Assembly (NCBI GenBank): GCA_900766585.1
Contig: CAAFVV010000030.1
Coordinates: 1 to 64,000, forward strand
Origin: Clostridia bacterium
GTDB lineage: Bacteria > Bacillota > Clostridia > Oscillospirales > Acutalibacteraceae
Reading direction: 5' to 3'
DNA: 64,000 nt
The notes beneath the pieces are model-generated. The model did not search any database and was not told the DNA's origin. It saw nothing but the letters and a program-made list of their open reading frames with translations. The translations under genes and the position numbers were made by a program. Shown in pieces: positions 31,470 to 39,722 of the stretch. Each line of letters begins with the position of its first letter. Positions within the stretch are counted from its first letter, which is position 1.

Positions 31470-32747
31470 TCAGTGTTTTTCTCCGTCACGGATCGCGCGC
31501 CAATAGGCGGCATACGCCTGCTCGTTTTTATTGTCCCCGGGAACATAGTAAACGGCATCCTTCAGGGCGTCCGGCAAATACTGCTGCTTGACCCAGCGGT
31601 GCGGATAGTCGTGCGGATAGAGATAGAACTGTCCCTTCTGCGCGGCGTCGGCGCCGTCAAAGTGCTTGTTTTGCAGCGCCCGCGGGATCGGACCGCCCTT
31701 CCCCGCCTGAACATCTGCCCGCGCCGCCAGAATGGCATTGTGACCGGTGTTGGATTTGGGCGATTGCGCCACCAGAATCACGGCATCGGCAAGCGGGAGC
31801 TGCGCTTCCGGCAAGCCGACCTGCAGGGCAATATCCACTGCGGCTTTCACGATAGGCAGGATGGAGGGGTTGGCAAGCCCGACGTCCTCGCTCGCACAGA
31901 CAAGCAGTCTCCGGCAGGCAGAAGGCAGATCCCCCGCCTCCAGCAGACGGGCAAGATAATGGAGCGCCGCGTCGGGGTCGGAGCCGCGCATGGATTTCTG
32001 ATAGGCGGAAATGATATCATAATGCTCGTCGCCGCTGCGGTCAAAGCGAAGCACGCTGTGCTGCGTCAGCTGGCGGGCGGTCTCCTCGGTAACGTAAAGC
32101 GAACCGTCCGCCGACGGAGAGGCTGCCATGGTGCACAGCTCTACGGCATTGATCGCCTTGCGCACGTCGCCGCACGCCGCCGAGGCGATATACGCAGGCA
32201 CCGTGTCCTCAAAGGAAACGGATACCCCCTGCTCCTTTTCCAAAAAGGCGAATGCACGCCGCACAGCTTTTTCGGTTTCAGCGGGAGATACCGGCTTGAA
32301 TTCAAACACGGTCGAGCGGCTGAGCAGCGCGCCATAGACATAGAAATAGGGATTTTCCGTCGTGGAGGCGATCAGGGTAATCCTGCCGTTTTCGAGATAT
32401 TCAAGCAGTGTCTGCTGCTGCTTTTTGCTGAAATACTGGATCTCGTCCAGATAGAGCAGAATGCCGCCGACACCCGCCAGCGTTTCCGTTTCCTCCGCCA
32501 CGGCGCGGATGTCCGCCGTGGATGCCGAGGTGCCGTTGAGCTTGTGCAGACGCATATCCGTCCGGTTGGCGATCAGGCGTGCCAGCGTCGTTTTACCGAT
32601 GCCGGGACTGCCGTAGAAGATCAGATTGGGAATACGTCCGGAGTCCACGATATTGCGCAGCGCACGCCCCGGGGCAAGCAGATGCTCCTGCCCCACCATG
32701 TCGTCCAGCGTTTCCGGCCGCATCCGGTCGGCCAAGGGAGTTGTCAC
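31470..32747 (-). CDS. rarA: Replication-associated recombination protein A (MgsA/RarA)
   Basis: This 425-residue clamp-loader-like AAA+ ATPase acts at stalled replication forks. It shows LADRMRPETLDDMVGQEHLL, Walker A GSPGIGKTTLA, Walker B LYLDEIQYF, sensor 1 ASTTENP and the tetramerisation domain beyond residue 270. The start is GTG 32747, with GGAGAGGGG upstream; the frame stays open further upstream but without family similarity. Its promoter is at 32781-32809, which supports this start. Confidence 0.93.
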   Translation of the reverse strand: MTTPLADRMRPETLDDMVGQEHLLAPGRALRNIVDSGRIPNLIFYGSPGIGKTTLARLIANRTDMRLHKLNGTSASTADIRAVAEETETLAGVGGILLYLDEIQYFSKKQQQTLLEYLENGRITLIASTTENPYFYVYGALLSRSTVFEFKPVSPAETEKAVRRAFAFLEKEQGVSVSFEDTVPAYIASAACGDVRKAINAVELCTMAASPSADGSLYVTEETARQLTQHSVLRFDRSGDEHYDIISAYQKSMRGSDPDAALHYLARLLEAGDLPSACRRLLVCASEDVGLANPSILPIVKAAVDIALQVGLPEAQLPLADAVILVAQSPKSNTGHNAILAARADVQAGKGGPIPRALQNKHFDGADAAQKGQFYLYPHDYPHRWVKQQYLPDALKDAVYYVPGDNKNEQAYAAYWRAIRDGEKH

Positions 32748-32780
32748 AGGCGATTTTCCCCTCTCCGATAGTTTACCGCT

Positions 32781-32809
32781 ATTATACCATGTTACCGGGC
32801 GCAGAACAA
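32781..32809 (-). promoter_or_regulatory. Sigma-A promoter of rarA
   Basis: Read leftward, TTGTTC (complement of 32804-32809) and TATAAT (complement of 32781-32786) are separated by 17 bases, about 34 bases ahead of the GTG start. Confidence 0.75.
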
Positions 32810-33188
32810 GCCTTTTTCTTGTTTTGGCGGAAAAAGACGGCAGAGCTGTTTTGAAGTATCCGAAAAGCCCGCCCGGCTGAAATGCCGAACGGGCTTTCAA
32901 TGCCGTCCCGACAGATCCGACCGTTTTATATCAAGCGTGAACGATCGGATGCGGGACGATATATGTGTTCGCTCTTTACCGTTATTCTACGGCAGACGAA
33001 CTTTCTTCGTCGTTTCCGATCAGCCTGTTTTGCGGTCGCCTTTGTCGTCGGCAAAGCTAGTATATGCAGGGTGCGGACAAATACCCTGCCAAATTTCTCC
33101 GCTTTTGCTGTCACCGTAAAGCGACTTCGTCATACGCTGATAGTGTGGCGGTGGATACCGCACGATCATCATAAGGAGGCAAAGCTTT
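32810..33188. other. Intergenic region between rarA and the cysteine-rich protein gene
   Basis: About 380 bases without a supported gene. A hairpin with arms AAAGCCCG (32864-32871) and CGGGCTTT (32890-32897) could be a weak terminator in either direction. A second, GCAGGGT/ACCCTGC, spans about 33065-33088. No convincing promoter for the rightward gene at 33189 was found. That gene may use a sporulation sigma factor, but the sequence around 33130-33150 (CATACGCT) matches the sigma-E -10 poorly. Confidence 0.5.
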
Positions 33189-33986
33189 ATGCCGGATAAC
33201 AACAAGTACATCAGCGAACACAAGTGCAAAGAAGCCGTCTGTATTGATGCCGGCCGGGTCTATGACAGCTGCAGCGATAAAGACTGTCTGGAGGATATGC
33301 GCGTATACTTTACGGAGCGGGATCAGATGGTCATTGATCACGCCGTCAGCGTGCGCGCGAAAAAGGTCAGCGTGATCACAACGTACATCGACGTGGAGGC
33401 ACTTCCCTTCAACCGCGGGTATTACTCCTGCGACCTGACCTTCTTCTTCTGTGTGCAGCTGGAGGTCTTTTCCGGGCACGGCATCCCCTGCTCGACCGTT
33501 GAGGGCGTCGGTATGTTTGACAAAAAGGTCATTCTCTACGGCAGCGAGGGCAGCGTCAAGGTGTTCAGCAGCGAGTTCCGCGCCGAGCAGCACGACCGTC
33601 AGGAGATGCCGACCCGCAATATGCCGCGCTGCTGCGTGCAGGTTGCTGAGCCGATCGTCTTAAACTGCCGTCTGGCGGAAAAATGCGAGGATACCTGCTG
33701 CTGTTGCTGCTGCGGAAGTATTCCCGAGCAGATCTGCGGGATGTTCGGCGGCCGCTTCACGGAAAAGAGCGAGCGTGTTGTCTATGTCACGGTCGGTATC
33801 TTTACCATCGTGCAGCTGGTGCGCAATGTGCAGATGCTGATTCCCGTTTACGACTATTGCCTGCCGAGCAAGGAATGCTGCCCGACGACGGATAACCCCT
33901 GCGAGTTGTTCCGCAAGATGTGCTTCCCCGTTGACGAGTTTTTCCCGCCGCGGGACGAAGGACACGAATGCGGCTGCCGGAAGTAA
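33189..33986 (+). CDS. Cysteine-rich uncharacterised protein of Clostridia
   Basis: This 265-residue protein begins with a conserved-looking block (KYISEHKCKEAVCIDAGRVY, then SCSDKDCLEDMRVYF). It has a middle part of beta character (KVSVITTYIDVEALPFNRG; GVGMFDKKVILYGSEGSVK) and a CCCCCC run near residue 175. Cysteines make up roughly a tenth of the residues. No signal peptide is seen. Similar proteins are common in spore-forming anaerobes, and the composition fits a disulfide-linked coat or crust protein, but that is inference. The ATG follows AAGGAGG; a strong terminator follows. Confidence 0.7.
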   Translation: MPDNNKYISEHKCKEAVCIDAGRVYDSCSDKDCLEDMRVYFTERDQMVIDHAVSVRAKKVSVITTYIDVEALPFNRGYYSCDLTFFFCVQLEVFSGHGIPCSTVEGVGMFDKKVILYGSEGSVKVFSSEFRAEQHDRQEMPTRNMPRCCVQVAEPIVLNCRLAEKCEDTCCCCCCGSIPEQICGMFGGRFTEKSERVVYVTVGIFTIVQLVRNVQMLIPVYDYCLPSKECCPTTDNPCELFRKMCFPVDEFFPPRDEGHECGCRK

Positions 33987-34014
33987 GTGCTTCCCAGTAT
34001 ACAGACAAAAAAAA

Positions 34015-34043
34015 CCCCGACCGCATGGTCGGGGATCTTTTTT
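34015..34043. terminator. Bidirectional terminator between cysteine-rich gene and gap
   Basis: CCCCGACC (34015-34022) and GGTCGGGG (34027-34034) pair around GCAT, with an A8 run before and a T6 run after. Confidence 0.92.
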
Positions 34044-34058
34044 GGCTAAGCCGGCAAA

Positions 34059-35087
34059 TTACAGCTCGGCAAAGTATTTGATAGTACGCACCATCTGGCT
34101 GGTGTAGGAGTTCTCGTTGTCATACCAGGACACGACCTGCACCTGATAGGTGTCCTCGTCGATCTTCGCGACCATGGTCTGCGTAGCATCGAACAGGGAG
34201 CCGTAGCGCATACCGATGACATCGGAGGAAACGATGGGATCCTCGTTGTAGCCGAAGGAAGCGGAAGCCGCCGCCTTCATCGCCGCATTGATGCCCTCTT
34301 TGGTGACATCCTTGCCCTTCACGACCGCAGTGAGGATCGTGGTGGAACCGGTCGGAACCGGCACACGCTGGGCAGAGCCGATCAGCTTGCCGTTCAGCTC
34401 GGGAATGACCAGACCGATGGCCTTGGCGGCACCGGTGGAGTTCGGCACAATGTTGGCAGCGCCGGCACGGGCACGGCGCAGATCGCCCTTGCGGTGCGGG
34501 CCGTCCAGAATCATCTGATCGCCGGTGTAGGCGTGGATGGTGCTCATGATACCGCTCTGGATCGGGGCGTACTTGTTCAGGGTATCCGCCATCGGAGCCA
34601 GGCAGTTGGTGGTGCAGGACGCAGCAGAGATGATCTGATCGTCCGCCGTCAGGGTGTTCTCGTTGACGCTGAACACGATGGTCTTCAGGTCGTTGCCCGC
34701 GGGAGCAGAGATAACCACTTTCTTAGCGCCGGCATTGATGTGCGCCATGCTCTTCTCCTTGGAGCAGTAGAAGCCGGTGCACTCCAAAACGACATCGACA
34801 CCGATCTCGCCCCAGGGCAGGTCAGCAGCGTTCTTCTCGCTGTAGATGGTGATCTTTTTGCCGTCAACGACAATATAGTTCTCGCCGGCCTCGACGGTGT
34901 GGGTGTTCTCACCGATCTTGCCGCAGTAGCCGCCCTGAGCGGTGTCATACTTCAGCAGATGAGCGAGCATTTTGGGATCGGTCAGATCGTTGATCGCCAC
35001 GACCTCATAGCCCTCAGCACCAAACATCTGACGGAAAGCCAGACGGCCGATGCGGCCGAATCCATTGATAGCCACTTTAACAGACAT
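34059..35087 (-). CDS. gap: Glyceraldehyde-3-phosphate dehydrogenase, type I
   Basis: This 342-residue glycolytic enzyme forms a tetramer in the cytoplasm. It has the NAD site INGFGRIGRLAFRQ (7-20), AINDL, the catalytic SAASCTTNCLAP (Cys158) and later the C-terminal SWYDNENSYTSQMV. The acidic residue after AIN (Asp34) points to NAD rather than NADP use. The ATG at 35087 follows GGAGGT. It stands alone with its own promoter, separate from pgk and tpiA, which are not in the window. Confidence 0.96.
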   Translation of the reverse strand: MSVKVAINGFGRIGRLAFRQMFGAEGYEVVAINDLTDPKMLAHLLKYDTAQGGYCGKIGENTHTVEAGENYIVVDGKKITIYSEKNAADLPWGEIGVDVVLECTGFYCSKEKSMAHINAGAKKVVISAPAGNDLKTIVFSVNENTLTADDQIISAASCTTNCLAPMADTLNKYAPIQSGIMSTIHAYTGDQMILDGPHRKGDLRRARAGAANIVPNSTGAAKAIGLVIPELNGKLIGSAQRVPVPTGSTTILTAVVKGKDVTKEGINAAMKAAASASFGYNEDPIVSSDVIGMRYGSLFDATQTMVAKIDEDTYQVQVVSWYDNENSYTSQMVRTIKYFAEL

Positions 35088-35131
35088 ACCAGTTACCTCC
35101 ATACATATCGGTTTTTACTTGCCTATTCGGT

Positions 35132-35160
35132 ATTTTATCCCTTTTCGGCGGATTTTGCAA
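35132..35160 (-). promoter_or_regulatory. Sigma-A promoter of gap
   Basis: Read leftward, TTGCAA (complement of 35155-35160) and TAAAAT (complement of 35132-35137) have a 17-base spacer, about 45 bases ahead of the gap start. The rest of the divergent region up to 35389 is AT-rich. It must hold the promoter of the response regulator, but no clear pair of boxes was found there. Confidence 0.65.
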
Positions 35161-35389
35161 GGCGTGTGACAGAAAATTAACGAGATATTCAAACTTTTGT
35201 CGTATTGCTTAAATTTTCGCGGATTCTGACAAAAAGATAAACTATTTTTCCGATTATTTTCCCCAAGTGATCAGCTGTCGGTCACCTTTTCACAGAATAC
35301 AAAAATATTTTTCGTCTTGTCCACAAAAACGACACAATTTTCAGTCATAATATAGGTAAAGATTCTGCGGTGAAAAGAGGGAAACACAG

Positions 35390-36061
35390 ATGGATGGCAT
35401 TAAGGTGCTGATCGTAGACGATGAGGAACGTATGACCCGCGTTATTGCCGATTATCTGAAGATCAAGGGCTATGACACAGCGGAGGCTGCCGACGGCGAA
35501 GAAGCGCTCAGGCAATTTGCCGCATTTAAGCCGGATCTGGTGCTGCTGGATGTGATGATGCCGAAAATGGACGGCTGGGAGGTCTGTTCCCGCATCCGGC
35601 AGCAATCCTCCGTGCCGATCATCATGCTGACGGCGCGCGGCGAAGAAGAGGACGAGCTAAAGGGGTTTTCTCTCGGTGTAGACGAATATATTTCCAAACC
35701 GTTCAGCCTGAAGATTTTACTTGCCCGCATTGAAGCGGTGCTGCGCCGCGGCGGCATGGAGGAAGAAAAGACCGTGCAGACCGGGCTGACGATCGACCCG
35801 GTCGGTCGTGTTGTGCGGGTTGACGGGGTGCCGGTCGATCTGACCTATACCGAATTTGAGCTTTTGTCCTATTTGGCGAACAATGCCGGTATCGCGCTTT
35901 CGCGCGACAGGATCCTCGACAGCGTGTGGCGCTACGACTATTACGGCGATGCCCGCACGATCGACACCCATATCAAAAAGCTGCGCAGCAAGCTCGGCCG
36001 TGCCGGAGACTGCATCCGCACCATCCGCGGTGTTGGCTATAAATTCGAGGTGAAGCCGTGA
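35390..36061 (+). CDS. Response regulator, OmpR/PhoB family
   Basis: This 223-residue protein has a receiver domain with the acidic pair Asp10-Asp11, phospho-acceptor Asp54 (LVLLDVMMP) and the switch lysine in YISKPF. A winged-helix DNA-binding domain (about 130-220; LTYTEFELLSYLANNAG, VWRYDYYGDARTIDTHI) follows. The next gene encodes its sensor kinase, overlapping by four bases. The regulon is unknown. The convergent permease/adaptor genes next door are candidate targets by proximity. Confidence 0.93.
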   Translation: MDGIKVLIVDDEERMTRVIADYLKIKGYDTAEAADGEEALRQFAAFKPDLVLLDVMMPKMDGWEVCSRIRQQSSVPIIMLTARGEEEDELKGFSLGVDEYISKPFSLKILLARIEAVLRRGGMEEEKTVQTGLTIDPVGRVVRVDGVPVDLTYTEFELLSYLANNAGIALSRDRILDSVWRYDYYGDARTIDTHIKKLRSKLGRAGDCIRTIRGVGYKFEVKP

Positions 36062-37512
36062 GCCGCCGGTCGCACTCGCTGGTATGGAAGCTGTTTGCCG
36101 GCGTCTGGATGTGCATTATCCTGCTGATCGCATGTGTGTGGCTGCTCAACAGCTTTGCCCTCCCCTCATATTACCGGCACACCAAGCAGCAGTCGCTTTA
36201 TCATGCGTTTACGGAGATTGACGGGCTGTATGCGGAAAATACGGAATCGGCAGTTGAGGAGAAGCTGCAGCGCCTGCGCAATAACGAAAATATCGGCACA
36301 TTGATCTGGGATGGGAACTGGGCGGTGATGGACTACCGCGCCAACGGCGAACGTCCGATTGAGCCGGTGCCGCGGCTCGACGCGCTGTCAGGCGGGCAAT
36401 ACTATGTGCAGACCGACGACGATGATCGGCTGCACACCGAGCTTTTGACGCTTTACGGCGTACTGCACAACGGCTATTGCATCCAGATCCGCATCTCCCT
36501 TTCGGCGATTGAGGAAAGCGTCAATATCACCAACCGCTTTCTGCTCGTGTCCGGTCTTGCCGCTGTTTTATGCAGCATTATACCGGTTTTGGCGGTCGCG
36601 CGCAGCTTTACCGTGCCGATCCGCGCACTCTCGCGGGTGGCGGACAATGTGGCACATCTGGATTTCAGCCACGCGTATGACGGCTCCGGCAGCGGCGAGA
36701 TTGACGATCTCGGCAACAGTATCAACACCATGTCGGCGGCGCTCTCCGAGACGATCGGACATTTGCAGGAGGCAAACCGGCGGCTTGAAGCCGATTATGC
36801 CGTGATCACCAAGCAAAACGAGGCGCGAAAAACGTTTATCGCCAATGTTTCCCACGAGCTGAAAACACCGATTGCACTGATGCAGACCTATGCGGAGATT
36901 CTGCAGGAAAATGAGGGGGCGGATGCCGATACCCGTCGCTATTACTGCGGGGTCATCGAGGATGAAGCGGTCAGAATGTCGGAAATGATCCGGCGCATGA
37001 CTATGCTGATGCAGATCGAGAGCGGCTCTGAGCAGCTGGAATCCGAACGGTTTGATATTGCCGGTCTGACCGTGCAGCTGATGGAAAAGGAACGGCCATA
37101 CTGCACCGGCCGGCATATCACGCTTGCGCCGCCGGATCCCACACCGGTATGGGTATACGGCGACCGCTTCCTGATCGAAAACGTGCTGACGAACTATCTG
37201 ACAAATGCGCTTCACCACGTGAGCGAAAACGGTACGGTGCACGCTTCGATTCTGCCGACCGGACACGGCACGGTGCGGATAGCGGTCGATAACACCGGCA
37301 GCCCGATCCCTCCCGCCGAGCTGCCGAAGATCTGGGAGAGCTTTTACAAGGTGGATAAAGCCCGTACCCGCGCCTATGGCGGAGCAGGAATCGGCCTGTC
37401 CGTTGTAGCCGCGGTTATGCGGGCGCATAAAATGCCTTACGGTGTGGAAAACACGGCGGACGGCGTATCGTTTTTCTTTGAACTGCCGATAACGGAAAAA
37501 ACCGACAGCTGA
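36058..37512 (+). CDS. Sensor histidine kinase
   Basis: This 484-residue membrane kinase starts at GTG 36058 within the regulator's stop. Two transmembrane helices (about 12-35 and 160-182) enclose an extracellular sensor of about 120 residues. A HAMP domain (about 180-240), a HisKA domain with phospho-acceptor His266 (NVSHELKTPIALM) and an HATPase_c domain (NYLTNALHHV; GGAGIGLSVV) follow. The extracellular domain gives no clue to the signal. Confidence 0.92.
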   Translation: MSRRSHSLVWKLFAGVWMCIILLIACVWLLNSFALPSYYRHTKQQSLYHAFTEIDGLYAENTESAVEEKLQRLRNNENIGTLIWDGNWAVMDYRANGERPIEPVPRLDALSGGQYYVQTDDDDRLHTELLTLYGVLHNGYCIQIRISLSAIEESVNITNRFLLVSGLAAVLCSIIPVLAVARSFTVPIRALSRVADNVAHLDFSHAYDGSGSGEIDDLGNSINTMSAALSETIGHLQEANRRLEADYAVITKQNEARKTFIANVSHELKTPIALMQTYAEILQENEGADADTRRYYCGVIEDEAVRMSEMIRRMTMLMQIESGSEQLESERFDIAGLTVQLMEKERPYCTGRHITLAPPDPTPVWVYGDRFLIENVLTNYLTNALHHVSENGTVHASILPTGHGTVRIAVDNTGSPIPPAELPKIWESFYKVDKARTRAYGGAGIGLSVVAAVMRAHKMPYGVENTADGVSFFFELPITEKTDS

Positions 37513-37518
37513 CCGGTC

Positions 37519-38688
37519 CTACTCGCTGCGCAGCGCCGCCACGGGCGGCATACGGGCGGCGCGCAGCGCCGGTGCAAGCCCGCTCAGCCCCCCTACGGCG
37601 GCGGTGCAGAGGAAGATTTGCAAAAATGCGCCGAGCGGCATGCCGAAATACCCGGTGACAAGGTAACTGCCTATACAGGCAAAACCGCCGCCGATCAGCA
37701 GACCGATCAGACCGCCCAGACAGGCCAGCAGTGCCGATTCGCCCAGAAATTCGCACAAAATGCGGCCGTTTGAGGCGCCGACTGCCTTTTTTATGCCGAT
37801 CTCGCGCGTGCGCTCACGCACCGCGTTGAGCATCACGGTGGAGATGCCGATGCCGGAGACCAGAAGCGAGATGCCGCTGATAAAGGTCAGTATCCCGAGG
37901 ATGATCTGCAAAAGAAGCTCCAACCGCTCCTTTTGCGCCGCCAGATTTTCCACCTGCGGCTCCAGACCGACATTTAGCCGCCGGACGACGCGGGACAGCG
38001 ACGCTGCCAGTGATCCGTCGTCCGCGCCGTCCTCTGTGCGCACGGCGATCTGGTTGATCTGCTGTGATCCGCAGCTTTCCTGAAAGGTTGTATAGGGGAT
38101 AAAAACCATTGTCGGCATATAGGCGGTGATGTTTTTCAGCAGGGCGCTGCCCGCTGTTGCCACGCCGACGACGGTATAGCTTTCCTCTCCCCCTCCGGTG
38201 ATCAGCCGGATCTGCTTGCCGACGGGATTTTTCTCGCCGAAACGGGCGGCGGCGAAATTTTCTTCGATCAGGCAAACCCGCGCATATCCGCGCACTTCAC
38301 CTGCGCTGATCAGCCGTCCGCGGCACGGATCAAGTGAGATCACCTGATCCGCACCGGCGTCGATGCCGCACAGCATTGTGTCCTCTGTCGTATCCCCGCA
38401 GCAAATAACGGCGGAACCGACCGTCAGCGGCATGGCGTTTTTCACGCCGGACAGACTGCGCACCGCCGGAAGTGTTTCCGGTGTCAGGGCGCCGTCCTTT
38501 ACAGTTATAGATAAGCCGTCCACGCCCATACGGGACAGCTCGCGGCAGACCAGATGCTCTCCCGTGCTGCCGATCACACTGACAATGGCACACAGCATAA
38601 CGCCGATGGCGATGGACAGCACCGTCAGTGCCGTGCGCCCCTTGCACCGCCGCAGATCGGACAGCGGCATAAAGGTGTGCGTGATCAT
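37519..38688 (-). CDS. ABC transporter permease, MacB/FtsX type
   Basis: This 389-residue protein has one N-terminal transmembrane helix, a large extracytoplasmic MacB_PCD domain (about 45-250), and three C-terminal helices in an FtsX domain. The helix pairing GISLLVSGIGISTVMLNAV and REIGIKKAVGAS is typical. The partner is the membrane-fusion protein gene, overlapping by four bases. No ATP-binding subunit is encoded beside them, unlike usual MacAB-type loci. It converges on the sensor kinase gene with six bases between stops. Confidence 0.88.
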   Translation of the reverse strand: MITHTFMPLSDLRRCKGRTALTVLSIAIGVMLCAIVSVIGSTGEHLVCRELSRMGVDGLSITVKDGALTPETLPAVRSLSGVKNAMPLTVGSAVICCGDTTEDTMLCGIDAGADQVISLDPCRGRLISAGEVRGYARVCLIEENFAAARFGEKNPVGKQIRLITGGGEESYTVVGVATAGSALLKNITAYMPTMVFIPYTTFQESCGSQQINQIAVRTEDGADDGSLAASLSRVVRRLNVGLEPQVENLAAQKERLELLLQIILGILTFISGISLLVSGIGISTVMLNAVRERTREIGIKKAVGASNGRILCEFLGESALLACLGGLIGLLIGGGFACIGSYLVTGYFGMPLGAFLQIFLCTAAVGGLSGLAPALRAARMPPVAALRSE

Positions 38689-39599
38689 TTGACCGTCACC
38701 GCCTGTCCCGCCGTGTACCGGGCGGCGTCGCGCAGCAGTGTATCGCCCGCGGCCAGTCCGTCGCCGATCACGGCGCCGTCGTTTAATTCGGCGGCGACCG
38801 TAACGGCTCTGCGCACGGCGATCCCGTTTTCCGCCGCCAGGACAAAAACGCCGCTGTCATCGTTTTGCAGGCAGTCATAGGGAATCATCAGGCAGCGGGA
38901 AAACACCTCGGCGGGCAGGTCGACATCGGCTGTCAGTCCCAGGCGGAGTGAGTCATCCGCTTCTCCGTCAGACAGCGTAACGGTGGCGTCGATCATTGTC
39001 CCCTTGCCCAACACCGTCGCGGCGGCGGATGACAGAAAGGTCACGGTTCCGGCATAGCTTTCCTTGCGGAAGCATTCGCCGCACACGGCGGCTGTCTGAC
39101 CGATATACACATCTTTAAGCCGCATTTCCGGCACCTTGACCGCGATCTGCAAGGTTGACGTGTCGGCGAGCAGCACGCCGCTGCGGGTCGGATCCGCCGC
39201 TTCGCCCTCGCTTACACTCAATTTCAGCACGATCCCGTCAAACGGTGCGCAGACCGTAGGCTCTGCCGCCATAGCGGCATAGTCCTTTTCGGTCAGCTTT
39301 CCCGTAGAGAGCCACTGCTCCCGCGTGCGCTGAACATCCACGCGGAACAGGCGGTCTCCTTTTTTTACGGTTGCTCCGATCTGCACATACACGTCCTTGA
39401 TCACACAGACAGACGGAACGGCAACGGTCTTTTGCTCCCCGGCTTCCACGATCCCGCTGCACCGGACGGTGCGGACGGCATCCTGTTCAGCTACGGTATA
39501 GCCCTGCGCCGCCGCGGCGGCACTTTTTCGGCTGAATCCCCACAGCGCGCCCGCAAGAGCTATGGCCAATATAAGCATGATGATCCCGAATTTTTTCAC
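38685..39599 (-). CDS. Membrane-fusion / efflux adaptor protein (HlyD/MacA type)
   Basis: This 304-residue protein has an N-terminal signal anchor (residues 5-22), a lipoyl/barrel-sandwich region split around a short hairpin (VKKGDRLFRVD; VCAPFDGIVLKLSVSEGEA), a beta-barrel domain and a membrane-proximal part (LNDGAVIGDGLAAGDTLLRD). In Gram-positive bacteria such proteins bridge an ABC-type permease and the cell surface in peptide or antibiotic export. The permease gene follows directly. ATG 39599 is preceded by GGGGGAGAG. Confidence 0.85.
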   Translation of the reverse strand: MKKFGIIMLILAIALAGALWGFSRKSAAAAAQGYTVAEQDAVRTVRCSGIVEAGEQKTVAVPSVCVIKDVYVQIGATVKKGDRLFRVDVQRTREQWLSTGKLTEKDYAAMAAEPTVCAPFDGIVLKLSVSEGEAADPTRSGVLLADTSTLQIAVKVPEMRLKDVYIGQTAAVCGECFRKESYAGTVTFLSSAAATVLGKGTMIDATVTLSDGEADDSLRLGLTADVDLPAEVFSRCLMIPYDCLQNDDSGVFVLAAENGIAVRRAVTVAAELNDGAVIGDGLAAGDTLLRDAARYTAGQAVTVK

Positions 39600-39691
39600 G
39601 GTTTCTCTCCCCCTTTGTCCGAAATAGTGTTTGACAAAGCGGAGAAAATATAGCCGCCGAACGGATGGAAATACCTGTTATGCCGATCTTT

Positions 39692-39722
39692 AAAAAACGG
39701 ACGGACGCTGTCAGCGTCCGTC
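39692..39722 (-). terminator. Terminator overlapping the end of the O-antigen-ligase-type gene
   Basis: Read leftward, the arms at 39714-39722 and 39700-39708 (GACGGACGC) pair around TGACA, which contains the stop codon. They are followed by a T6 run (complement of 39692-39697). Confidence 0.8.

Noticed and set aside
33115..33160. Sigma-K or sigma-E promoter ahead of the cysteine-rich gene
   Set aside because: CATACGCT resembles a -10 only partly and no matching -35 was found at the proper distance.
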